From Paraburkholderia sp. BL23I1N1 (GTDB lineage Bacteria; Pseudomonadota; Gammaproteobacteria; Burkholderiales; Burkholderiaceae): a DNA stretch of 64,000 nt. The stretch spans positions 868,001 to 932,000 of the forward strand of contig NZ_RAPV01000002.1 of the NCBI RefSeq assembly GCF_003610295.1, read 5' to 3'. Below are positions 8,703 to 18,200 of the stretch, piece by piece; the first letter of the stretch is position 1, and each line of letters opens with the position of its first letter. Made by a program: the position numbers and the translations under genes. The notes under the pieces are model-generated. The model ran no database searches and was not told where the DNA came from. It saw nothing but the letters and a program-made list of their open reading frames with translations.

Positions 8703-8778
8703 TGGTGGAGCGAAGGAGGCTCGAACTCCCGACCTTCGCGTTGCGAACGCGACGCTCTCCCAGCTGAGCTACCGCCCC
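8703..8778 (-). tRNA. tRNA-Ala (anticodon CGC)
   Basis: The minus strand folds as a complete 76-nt tRNA: acceptor GGGGCGG paired with TCGCTCC and encoded ACCA end, D arm GCTCAGCTGGGAGAGC, anticodon stem TCGCG/CGCGA with loop TTCGCAA, T arm with GTTCGAGCC. The anticodon CGC reads GCG (Ala), and position 3-70 is the G-U pair that is the alanine identity element. All stems close with Watson-Crick or G-U pairs. It decodes a common codon in GC-rich Burkholderia genes. tRNA genes are frequent island insertion points, and here a defence operon starts about 530 bp away. Confidence 0.96.
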
Positions 8779-9311
8779 ACGCTCTGACGATACTAGCACA
8801 GTGAGGAATTAATTTGCGGCGCAGCGAGCCTCCCTTTGCGGAGCGTGGAATCGTTCGCGCTCTGACTCTATCTGCGGCACACCCGCGTTGGTAGTTTCCC
8901 GCCTTCTTTTGCTCTATATCAGCTTCTCGGTCAATGCCTCACTCATATTCCGATTTGTGAGACCCCAAAGTTCTGCCAGAATGCAAGAAACTGGCGACAT
9001 TCGGGCTCTCTGCTGATTCGAACGCAATGGTCATAGCGGGCGAAATCTTCGCAGCGGGGTCGATGAGATACCGCTGTCGCTCCATGATGTTCAGCACTTG
9101 CAGTACGTTGAAACGCAGCCTTCTGCTGTTCGAAGTCGGCCGCACCTCGTCTGCACAGTCACTCTTGACCACACCTTGCGTTCGCGGGATATGGCTTACG
9201 CACCAGGGATTTGCACTCAGCCACGGAACTCAGGCCAATGCTATTCGACTTATAATTGCGCGCGGCTTCCCATAGAAGCGCATTTCACCATCCCGTTGAC
9301 GCAAGAACAGC
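8779..9311. other. Leader region of the Druantia operon
   Basis: About 530 bases between the tRNA and druA. It is AT-richer towards druA. A 77-codon minus-strand frame at 8939-9172 is present but I see nothing to support it as a gene. The Druantia promoter should lie here; I cannot assign -35/-10 boxes with confidence. Confidence 0.35.
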
Positions 9312-10523
9312 ATGCCGCCCAAACCGACTGGCCAGATTATTCAAGTTAGTACACGGGAAGCGCTCTTGAAGCGCAGACTGCGTCGCCATCTTTCCAGTCT
9401 GGGGTTCAGCAGAACGCAGAATGGCGTACTAGAGGCGCCGGGTTCAACGAAGGACATTATTCGTCATTTGCACGCACCTCAGCGGAAAGAAATCCTGCGG
9501 GGGCAGTCGGAATTCATAGCGCGGCAACTCCCCAAGTTGCAGGACTATTTTGCATCGGGACGCGACGTGCGCGTAGAACGAATTAGCCCACGAATCGAGC
9601 GCGTAATCGGCGGCACTTGGCAGGCTGAACTTTTTCGGCTCGCTTCCCTCACTTGGTCTGTACCTGTATCAAGCGGCTTTGGCCGGCGGCTCCGGTATCT
9701 CGTATGGGACGATAGCAACGGGAAACTCCTTGGAATTTTTGCAATTGGAGACCCTGTGTTTAATCTCTCGGCGAGAGACAAATATATCGGGTGGACAGGT
9801 ACAGACCGTGCAGGCCGCTTAGTCAACCTGATGGATGCCTATGTGCTTGGAGCAATGCCGCCATACAACTCGCTCCTTGGTGGAAAGCTCGTGGCATGTC
9901 TCATACGTAGCATAGACATCTACGAGGAGTTTGCAGATGTATATGGCGATGCGCGTGGCATCATCTCCCAAGAGCTCAAAAAACCTCGGCTTTTGGCCGT
10001 GACAACATCTTCGTCAATGGGTCGGTCATCTTTGTACAATCGACTTAAACTCGACGGCGTTCAGTACTTTGAAAGCCTGGGTTACAGCGGGGGGTGGGGA
10101 CACTTCCATGTGCCAGATGGTCTGTTCGTCGATTTGCGCGAATACCTACGAGATGTAGGCCATCCGTATGCTGATACCCACGAATACGGGGACGGTCCGA
10201 ATTGGCGCATTCGCACGATTCGAGCGGCGATGACTTTATTGGGTTTCAAGGGCGATGTCTTGAAGCACGGGATTCAAAGGGAAGTATTCATCTCCCTTCT
10301 CGCGGACAACGCTATTACAATTCTGCGGAGCGGTAAGGGCAAACCGAAATTGCCATCCTTGCGTTCGGTCCCCGAAATTGGGGCCGTTGCCGTAGAGCGG
10401 TGGATGATTCGGCGTGCGGAGACGCGACTAGAATATATGCAGTGGTCAGCTGATATGTTGCCGCAATTGATAAAGACGTCGTATTCAAAACGTTTGGCGA
10501 GCGAGAACGAAAAAGTAGCCTAA
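9312..10523 (+). CDS. druA: Druantia anti-phage protein DruA (DUF4338)
   Basis: A 403-residue protein with the DUF4338 hallmarks in order: LRRHLSSLGF, RHLHAPQRKE, ISPRIERVIGGTWQAELFRL, RRLRYLVWDDSNGKLLGIFA, GDPVFNLSARDKYIGW, RLVNLMDAYVLGAMPPYNSL and LLGGKLVACL, then VTTSSSMGRSSLYNRLK. DUF4338 is the defining DruA domain of type I Druantia systems. DruA's biochemical role is not settled; the system as a whole stops phage. First gene of a five-gene operon; 48 bases separate it from druB. No signal peptide, so cytoplasmic. Length near 400 agrees with known DruA proteins. Base composition is lower in GC than the backbone genes, as expected for transferred DNA. Confidence 0.92.
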   Translation: MPPKPTGQIIQVSTREALLKRRLRRHLSSLGFSRTQNGVLEAPGSTKDIIRHLHAPQRKEILRGQSEFIARQLPKLQDYFASGRDVRVERISPRIERVIGGTWQAELFRLASLTWSVPVSSGFGRRLRYLVWDDSNGKLLGIFAIGDPVFNLSARDKYIGWTGTDRAGRLVNLMDAYVLGAMPPYNSLLGGKLVACLIRSIDIYEEFADVYGDARGIISQELKKPRLLAVTTSSSMGRSSLYNRLKLDGVQYFESLGYSGGWGHFHVPDGLFVDLREYLRDVGHPYADTHEYGDGPNWRIRTIRAAMTLLGFKGDVLKHGIQREVFISLLADNAITILRSGKGKPKLPSLRSVPEIGAVAVERWMIRRAETRLEYMQWSADMLPQLIKTSYSKRLASENEKVA

Positions 10524-10571
10524 CGCCCGACGCGACCCTGCAGAGGCCGAGCGGAACTTATAGGGGGGGCC

Positions 10572-12254
10572 ATGAGAGAGGCTCTGAACAGAATAACGGG
10601 AAAGTATGTTAGTGCAGAGGACGCGCATGATGGCCCCCGGCTTTATGAATGCCCGGAATGTCGTGCGCCGGTATCCTTGCGCGCCGGCGACTGGAAGCAA
10701 GCCTATTTCGCGCACATGCCGGGCAGCAGCGGCAAGGCTTGCGGTCTTTATGTAGAAGGCATCGGCTTCGGAAATGGCGCCCTAACGGTTCACTCCAACC
10801 ATTTCGACGGTCCGTTGGAAATGACCCTTGGTTTACGCCTTTCGGATTCGCGCGCTCTTCGAAGCTGGGGGCTAGAACTTACGATACCGACGGCCGGCCA
10901 ATCAGGCGCCGAAGTTAGCGTTGACGTCGGTGGCAGAACTCAGACCATTCGTTGCGCGGGCGTTGACGAACTCACAAAGAACGTTACCGCCGAGCCCCAA
11001 GCGGCAAACTACGTGATTGTGTCCGTGTTGCCAACGAACACAGCCTTGGACTTCAGCCTTCAGCGCGGTTGTCTAGGCTTATCGGCCCACCATGCAACGG
11101 TGTTTGGCGAAATCGGCCGTCCCGGTAGCCACGTCGTCAAAAGGGTGAGTGAGCTAAAAATCGGCCGAACCTATGCATTTGTTTGGGCAGCTAACGTAGC
11201 CGCAAATATCCCTGAGCAGTTGGAATGCGAGCCATTAAAGCGGCGTTCGGATTGGGAGGCTGCTCTAATCACCCTGTCTTATCCTCTTCATCCGCAGGTT
11301 CAAGGCTGGCTGCAAAACTTCACGGGCTTGAGACTCGAAACTGCGCTTCCGGAGATTGTGCCGGTGTGGCCACCGCTAGTGCGCAAAATAACTGCGGGCT
11401 TCCTCGAAGCGATTCCTAAGGCAGAAGTCACCCTTTATTCTGGGCGGTTGACACCATCTGGAACGCTGGGGACAAACGGGATGTTCGCGCAATCGCCTTC
11501 TCAGACGGTTGGACAGAATGCGAAGAGCGCCAGTGAATCGTTTTATCGGCTAATTCCCGAAAGCGAACGTGTTGTTGAACTGACCAGCCAAGAGCCAATT
11601 CGTACGCAAATCACGATTGACCTTGTGTTGAAGGCAGATTTTTCCCCGACAGTCGGCGTCGAACTCGTAGGGACGGATGCAAATGGCGTCACTACGACGG
11701 TTGAGTTGCATAGCGAAGTATCGGTTCAATGGGTCGACGATATCCGTCGTGAGAAGGCTCAGTTCTCTTACCTAGCCCTGCCTCCCCATGTAAGCGGCCA
11801 AATATATGCCGGCCGTGACGGAATTTGGCAGAAGCAACTAGCGCTTCGAGGTACTAGCGCGAAAGCTCGTCACAACGATGGCGCAAGGCTGTTGGCACCT
11901 ACCGTCGCGGAGCAACTATTCAAACTCCTGCTGAATCCGACGTTCGACTTACTTTTTGATTTCGGCTCGTTCGGTCGCTTGCACGCATCAAGGAGGCTCA
12001 GCAGTATTACGCATCAGCCGATTTTGCTATCACCAGAACTACGGGCACGGCTGCTGGCTTATCTTTTTCAGACTCGACGGCGACTTCTCCCAGCAGTGAA
12101 CGCCCGGAACATTGCCGACGTCGTACTTGTAGCGACATTTTTGAAGAGCACGCCCGATGTTGCCTGTACGGCAGCTTGGCGAACACTAAAAGCAGCACTG
12201 GCGCCGTTCTCCGATACCCGGGGCGAAGGAAATCAGATGCGGGGGACACGATGA
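10572..12254 (+). CDS. druB: Druantia protein DruB
   Basis: A 560-residue protein starting MREALNRITGKYVSAEDAHD after a strong G-rich ribosome site (TAGGGGGGGCC). The N-terminus has YECPECRAPVSLRAGDWKQA then YFAHMPGSSGKAC: a Cys-x2-Cys knuckle with a downstream FAH and Cys, resembling the zinc-binding start of CoiA-like proteins. The remainder is mostly beta-rich with no domain I know. I name it DruB from position between DruA and the DruC/D/E genes and from its size; DruB has no known activity. It ends TGA overlapping the druC start (ATGA at 12251-12254), which points to coupled translation. Confidence 0.8.
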   Translation: MREALNRITGKYVSAEDAHDGPRLYECPECRAPVSLRAGDWKQAYFAHMPGSSGKACGLYVEGIGFGNGALTVHSNHFDGPLEMTLGLRLSDSRALRSWGLELTIPTAGQSGAEVSVDVGGRTQTIRCAGVDELTKNVTAEPQAANYVIVSVLPTNTALDFSLQRGCLGLSAHHATVFGEIGRPGSHVVKRVSELKIGRTYAFVWAANVAANIPEQLECEPLKRRSDWEAALITLSYPLHPQVQGWLQNFTGLRLETALPEIVPVWPPLVRKITAGFLEAIPKAEVTLYSGRLTPSGTLGTNGMFAQSPSQTVGQNAKSASESFYRLIPESERVVELTSQEPIRTQITIDLVLKADFSPTVGVELVGTDANGVTTTVELHSEVSVQWVDDIRREKAQFSYLALPPHVSGQIYAGRDGIWQKQLALRGTSAKARHNDGARLLAPTVAEQLFKLLLNPTFDLLFDFGSFGRLHASRRLSSITHQPILLSPELRARLLAYLFQTRRRLLPAVNARNIADVVLVATFLKSTPDVACTAAWRTLKAALAPFSDTRGEGNQMRGTR

Positions 12255-14170
12255 GCTTCACATACTCTAAGACAGCCAAGCAGCGAATTGCACAGCAGGG
12301 CGTGAGCTCCATCACCGCCTTCCTCGAAGAGGTGCCGCTTGCTGTTCGAAAAAAGGTAATCGCGAATCTACCGGCGATTCCCGGCTTTCGGAAGAACAGT
12401 GCTACAGAGTTCAAAAAGCAATTCGAGAAGCTGGCCGGTGCGATTGGACATGCCCCGGATGAAAAATTCCGAGCAACAAACAGTGAATGGCAGGCGTTTG
12501 GTCTGATATGGGCGTGGTGGGCAAATGAGAGATTCAGCGAGGCATTCCCGAAGGGTCCATATAACTTCGCGGATATCTCGGAAAAAGGTGCGCTTGAGTT
12601 TGTCCGCAATCTGGTCGAAGGTAAGAAGTCCGGATGTGCGCGCGAAGATATTGAGCGGCTGGTATTGTTCAGCGGTCTGCCCACCACCGACGCCATGTCG
12701 GCGCTCGTCGACGCTTTGCCGCTACGAGTGAAACTTGAACGCGACCGTGCGCTTGCAAAGCTACCCGAAGATGTAGCAGGACTGCAACTTAAGGTCTCGG
12801 ACATCGGGCGCGCAACAGAAAAGCTTGTTCAAGACATGCGCACAACGGTGGCAGAAGCAACCGCTGCGTCGAGCGGCGCCAAACACGCGTCCGATGAGAT
12901 AGAGGACATAAAGCGCAAGCTTTCCGAGCTACATAAGGTTGCTCCGAACTCTCAGTCGAAGGAAATGGCTGCGATAACGGACAATCTCGCGGCGCAGACT
13001 AAACATTTCGACTCTCATTTAAAGATGAGTCTGGATGCTTGGCAAGCTTCGGAAAGCGACCTTCGCAGTAAAACCAACGCGTTGCAGAAAAGTGTTAGTG
13101 CGCTTGCCAGCGAGATGAGCAGCATAAGAACGAGCCTCGCATCAGCGGAAGACCGTTTTAAATTGGTAGCTGAGGCGCTCAAGGCTCGTTCCGACGTTTC
13201 GACAGTATGGGACGAAGCGCAGGAACGTGGTCCAACGGTTATCGCAGGCACGGTCAAGTGGGTCAATGCGTCTGTAGACGCAGAGCCAGTGCGAGTCGAA
13301 CTTCTAGAAGCAATCCTTCGGTTGGTACACGAAAACTTCATCGCCGCTGGCGTTAGGTCAGCCGATGCCGACCGCGTTGCTCGAACTGTAGTTTCGGCGA
13401 CGCTCGCCGGCCAACTTATCCAGTATTGCGGGTCGCTCGCAGATGTCTTGGGTTTTGCTACTGCCACTAGTTTAGGTGCCGGCAAGGCGTTGTCGTGGCA
13501 GGTCCCACTCGGCCTCTGTGACGGAGTTGATGTTGATGCGCTGCTGAAGAAAGCAGCCGAAAATGTACCCAAAACGCACGCTCTTTTATTGAGAGGCGTT
13601 AACCGTTCTGCTTTTGAAATTTACGGCACTGGAATTCGCGACGTTGTCTTGCAGCGTCAATTTTCTCGCCGAGGTGAGGCCGTCGGTCAGATAGGTCTCA
13701 TCGCCACGTGGGCAGACGGGCCGGCCACTTTACCCGGTGGTTCTCCTTTGGTTGAACTTGGTCCGGTAGTTGATTCGGATAGTTTGACGTGGGCAACTTC
13801 TGCCGACTTTAGCAAAATACGGACTGGTGAAATTGCTTTCGAACAGAGCTCCATCCGCGACGCCCAATCTGCGATTGGCGAGGAGATAGCGGAGGTTATG
13901 CGAATGGTGGACGCTGTCGGGCTTCCTCAAAGTCGCTTCTGGCGCATGGCATTTCTACGGTTCGTCAACATTTTGTTTGTTTTGCCTGGGTCGACCTACG
14001 CAGCTAACCTTTCCATCGCTCTGTCCGCGTGGGTTCTACCATGGGCCAAAGCCAAGGGTGTCGCGCGGGAGACGATTGAAGGCGCAATCAATTCATGTGC
14101 CGCCGAACAATTGAAGGTGGCATCTGTCCGAAGTGCGCTAGATGAATTGCTTGCAGAGGCTGTCGCGTGA
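12251..14170 (+). CDS. druC: Druantia protein DruC
   Basis: I start it at ATG 12251 (MSFTYSKTAKQRIAQQGVSS), overlapping the druB stop by four bases, rather than at an upstream in-frame start at 12176; this gives 639 residues. The N-terminal third is helical with AFGLIWAWWANERF. Residues of roughly 180-315 (ATEKLVQDMRTTVAEATAAS through EDRFKLVAEALKARS) form a long coiled coil, suggesting oligomerisation or bridging. The C-terminal part is a mixed domain (LRGVNRSAFEIYGTGIRDVV; IGLIATWADGPATLPGG). Placement between DruB and DruD in a type I operon gives the name; no catalytic motif is seen. Stop TGA overlaps the GTG start of druD. Confidence 0.8.
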   Translation: MSFTYSKTAKQRIAQQGVSSITAFLEEVPLAVRKKVIANLPAIPGFRKNSATEFKKQFEKLAGAIGHAPDEKFRATNSEWQAFGLIWAWWANERFSEAFPKGPYNFADISEKGALEFVRNLVEGKKSGCAREDIERLVLFSGLPTTDAMSALVDALPLRVKLERDRALAKLPEDVAGLQLKVSDIGRATEKLVQDMRTTVAEATAASSGAKHASDEIEDIKRKLSELHKVAPNSQSKEMAAITDNLAAQTKHFDSHLKMSLDAWQASESDLRSKTNALQKSVSALASEMSSIRTSLASAEDRFKLVAEALKARSDVSTVWDEAQERGPTVIAGTVKWVNASVDAEPVRVELLEAILRLVHENFIAAGVRSADADRVARTVVSATLAGQLIQYCGSLADVLGFATATSLGAGKALSWQVPLGLCDGVDVDALLKKAAENVPKTHALLLRGVNRSAFEIYGTGIRDVVLQRQFSRRGEAVGQIGLIATWADGPATLPGGSPLVELGPVVDSDSLTWATSADFSKIRTGEIAFEQSSIRDAQSAIGEEIAEVMRMVDAVGLPQSRFWRMAFLRFVNILFVLPGSTYAANLSIALSAWVLPWAKAKGVARETIEGAINSCAAEQLKVASVRSALDELLAEAVA

Positions 14171-15228
14171 AACTCGAATCGCTATCGCGGCAACAGATAT
14201 TGAAGACAATGGAGAGGGAGTTTGGTTACAGCGGACATGAGCAGGTAACTAAGTTGGGAGCACTGAGCGAGCATATTCGGGCCGCCGTGTTTATAGAAAG
14301 TCAATGGAACGGCGAAGGCAATCCAGCCCCTGTGGCGACAGCGACAGTTACGCGGACCGTACGCCAACGCCTTTCTCCGGTCTGGCCAGAGCTTGTCAAA
14401 GACGAGCAGTCTGAAGACCCCGTTCTTGACAGCCTCAGTCATCTCGCCAGACTGGGCGAAATGATGAAAGTCGATTCTTCACATTGGGTGTCAGCACCTG
14501 TTCGATTGATTGCGGTCGACGACACTACCAGCGCATTAATAGCTGCGACGCCACTCCATGCTTTACCGTTTCCCTTGCGAAAAGTGATTCAGATAACCGG
14601 CAGAGCGAGACTGGTCGATACAACCGGTCGTCACTCAGCGACAACAGTGCCGGTGCAACGATTGGCAGACTGGATGCGGTGCGCGCATGGCGACGTTTGC
14701 GTTTGGGCGCGAGCCTTTATGCAACAAGGCGAAAAGAACATGCTGTCGGTCGAAGATTTAGACGGCGTCGAGTTGTTCCTCGCGGGGAGATGGCAGCCAC
14801 CAGGTGGACTGACAAAACCCCCGCACGGTGTGCAGTTATACCGGCGTAAGGTACTTATCCACGGTACTCCGTCACACGAATATGGTCTGTGCCGGCTTCG
14901 CGCGACAGGTGGCGAGAGGGCAGACATAGAGAGGGCCTTGGTCATCGACAGGCAGGATGCACGTCGTCTCCAAGGGGCATTGCCGCAAGCTTCGGGTCTT
15001 CCGCAGACAATAAAGTATCAGCGTGACGCCGACTTGGTTACGCTCTTCCTACCCAGACCTTTGCCTGCTCCGGAAAATGCCTTCCTTAGTTTAGGGTGGC
15101 CGTGTGGTGACCATGCTCCCGAGGCTTGGCCGAAGAAATATGTATTTTCCGCACGCTTGATACCGTTGCTCCAGAACGCTATCGAGTTGTTAGGGTACCG
15201 ACTAATCGAACAATCTGCCGGAGAGTAG
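14167..15228 (+). CDS. druD: Druantia protein DruD
   Basis: A 353-residue protein with a GTG start at 14167, overlapping the druC stop (GTGA). It begins with MKLESLSRQQILKTMEREFG and shows no signal peptide, membrane segment or catalytic motif that I recognise. Segments such as LRLIAVDDTTSALIAATPLH-like text and GVQLYRRKVLIHGTPSHEYG suggest an alpha/beta or beta-rich fold. Identity as DruD rests on gene order (fourth of five) and on the helicase gene that follows after three bases. In known type I systems every gene of the set is reported as needed or nearly so for defence. Confidence 0.78.
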   Translation: MKLESLSRQQILKTMEREFGYSGHEQVTKLGALSEHIRAAVFIESQWNGEGNPAPVATATVTRTVRQRLSPVWPELVKDEQSEDPVLDSLSHLARLGEMMKVDSSHWVSAPVRLIAVDDTTSALIAATPLHALPFPLRKVIQITGRARLVDTTGRHSATTVPVQRLADWMRCAHGDVCVWARAFMQQGEKNMLSVEDLDGVELFLAGRWQPPGGLTKPPHGVQLYRRKVLIHGTPSHEYGLCRLRATGGERADIERALVIDRQDARRLQGALPQASGLPQTIKYQRDADLVTLFLPRPLPAPENAFLSLGWPCGDHAPEAWPKKYVFSARLIPLLQNAIELLGYRLIEQSAGE

Positions 15229-15231
15229 TCA

Positions 15232-18200
15232 ATGCGAGATGATGAACAGGGAAAACGCTATGGCGTTCACGACACTGTTTTTGGTTTGCACGACGGATTA
15301 AGGCAATATATTGAGGCCCAGTACCATATTCGAGATGAGGCGCTAGTCTCCGAGCGGACAGCACTGCTACAACAGCCTCAAGTAATTGCGCAAAAGGCTT
15401 TTGTTGAGGCCACACCGGTATATGCCTTCGGAAACTCCTATGAAAAGCTCGCCATCCCAGAGCGTGCACAGAAGGCACTATTTGAGATAGCGGCTGTCTC
15501 AGACAACAGCGGACTTTACCCCACTCCATACAAACATCAAGCAGACGCTCTCGAAGCGTTCCTTGGAGCGGAGCGCAAGGACTTGGTTGTCGCAACGGGT
15601 ACCGGTTCGGGTAAGACAGAGAGTTTTCTTATGCCTATCGTCGGCACACTGGCTATCGAAAGCGAAGAGAGGTTGGCGAGCCGCTCGTTGCCAGGATGCA
15701 GGGCAATATTGCTCTATCCGATGAACGCCTTGGTCAACGACCAGGTTGCACGGATACGCCGCCTCTTGGGGAACCCGCGAGTGAGCCGAATAGTCAGCGA
15801 GGGGCGTGACCGTCCGGTTAGATTTGGCAGTTATACCGGTCGAACGCCTTATCCAGGCCCGCGAAGCAGCGGCCGAGATAGCTCGCGAATCGCACCATTG
15901 TTCGAGGATTTTTATAACAAAATTGAAGAGAAGCCAGAACTGAAAGCGCAGTTGCAGAAAGTTGGACGCTGGCCTAGCAAGGACCTCCATCGCTTCTACA
16001 ACGCGGAGGCCATCGAAAAGAAAGTTTATAAAAGCGGTGCGAAGCAGGCGGGAAAAGAGTATTTCAAGCGTAACTGGCAATATAGGTTGATTACGCAGCC
16101 AGACGACCGGGAGATGATGACTAGGCACGAAATGCAAAAAGAGTGCCCCGACATTCTGGTGACGAACTATTCGATGCTCGAGTATATGTTGATGCGACCC
16201 GTCGAGCGTCGCATCTTCGAGGATACCGAACGATGGCTGAAGGCTGATGAGCGGAATGAGCTCATCTTGGTCCTCGACGAGGCGCACATGTACCGTGGCG
16301 CTGGCGGGGCGGAAGTTGCATTGCTTATCCGTAGGCTCATAGCTCGTCTAGGAATCTCGCGGTCGCGAGTGAGGTGTATCTTGACAAGCGCAAGCTTGGG
16401 AGACAAGCCTGATGACATTCGCAAAGCAGAGCAATTCGCGATTGACCTGACCGGGTCTTCCGACGCGACCGGTTCTCGACAATTTAAGGTAGTAAAGGGC
16501 ACGCTAGAATCAAGGCCCGAAGGGCGGCCAGCAAGCCAGACTGAAATCGATGCTTTTCACAAGTTTCAGATTGACCGGTTCACTTCGGAGGTGACCGCGC
16601 CGTCGGGCGCATTTGATGAGGTAAGAAGTTTGGCTGCGAGGCTCGGTTGGAGTGTACCGCCCGAGGAACTTGACGACATTCCCGACTATCTTTTCGGTCA
16701 ACTCTCGAAACTTGGCCCCATTGACCTTCTCGTCAATCACGTATCGGGACACGCAACGGCACTAGATGTTCTTACCACATTGCTTTGCCCAGATTCCTCC
16801 CCCGATGTTGCCGAGCGCGTTATAGATAGCGTACTTGCCCTGTGCTCGCATGCAAAGCGAAAGGACGGTCGAGTGCTTCTTCCGACTCGTCTGCATCTCT
16901 TTCACCGAGGCCTGCCGGGGCTGTACGCCTGCGTAGACCCAAACTGTACCGAGCGTCTTGTAAAGACTGGAGGCGCGTCTATTTTGGGTAGGTTTCACAC
17001 AAAGCCGATGCTCTCGTGCACTTGCGAGACCAAGGCACGGGTTTATGATTTCTATACGCACCGCGATTGTGGAGCGGCGTTCATCACCGGCTGGATTGAC
17101 GAGAACGTCGACTTTGTCTGGCATACGCCGGAGAGGCTGGACTCGAGGAACAAAAGCAGGAAGCTCTACCCCGTTGAAATCCTGGTCGAATCAAAGGCCC
17201 ACTCATCAAGCCGGTGTTCCGATGCATGGCTCCATCTGGAAACTGGTCGGTTAGTGAGAGCCCGACCGTCTGTCCTGCAAGGTTTCCGACACGTTCGCAT
17301 TCCTGACAAAGATATTCAGGTTTCGGAAGAGATGACCTTCGATGAATGCCCGGTCTGTTGTCGTAGAACTCGAAAGTCGCCGGAAGACCCGTCGAAAATT
17401 ATGGACCATATAACAAAAGGAGAAGCTCCATTTGCAACATTGGTTCGTGCCCAGATGTTCCATCAGCCCCCGAGCCGGAGGCGAGAGGAGAAATTTCCAA
17501 ATGCCGGTAGAAAAGTTCTCGTATTTTCGGACGGCAGGCAGAAGGCAGCGCGGCTCGCGCGAGACATGCCACGCGACATGGAGTTAGACCTGTTTCGACA
17601 GGCGGTCGCCGTTGCCGCAAAGCTGCTGACCGGGATAAAGCGAGAGACAAAACCCACTGAAACTGTCCTTTACGTCGCATTCTTGGCGGTGCTGGCGGCA
17701 AACAATGTGTCGATGTTTGACGGCGCCGACGCGGAGAAACTAGACCAGCATATCAACGCGTTTCGTCGTGATTTCGGCGAAGATTTGCAGGAGGCTCTTA
17801 CGGAAAGCTTCCATCCAGGCGAGCCGCCATCGCGATATCGCTTTCTGCTCCTGAAACTGTTGTGTAGCAGTTACTATTCGTTGAGCGGGACCACCATCGG
17901 CTTTGTCGAGCCCGGCAAGCTTGCGTTTGGGAAGCTTGTAACGCAAGTTGAGGGCCTAGGCCTGAAACTAAATGCAGAGCAGATTCGTGGATTGTCAGTC
18001 GCGTGGATAGATGAGTTGTTAGGAGATTTTTCATTTGAAGTTCAGTTTGTCGCGCGTTTGAGAGAAAAGGCTTATGGCTTCTATCGGCCACATTGGGGGA
18101 GCAAGGGACAGTTTAGTAAGCAGTTCCGACGCGCTTTAATGCATGGGCACAACCTACAAGAGACGGACGTCAAGAAAATAGAAGACGTATTTTGTGCGGT

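Noticed and set aside
8939..9172. 77-codon minus-strand gene upstream of druA
   Set aside because: No ribosome site, no recognised family and it lies in the probable Druantia promoter region.
12176..12250. Longer start for druC
   Set aside because: It would overlap druB by 79 bases; the ATGA overlap at 12251 matches the GTGA pattern of the next junction.
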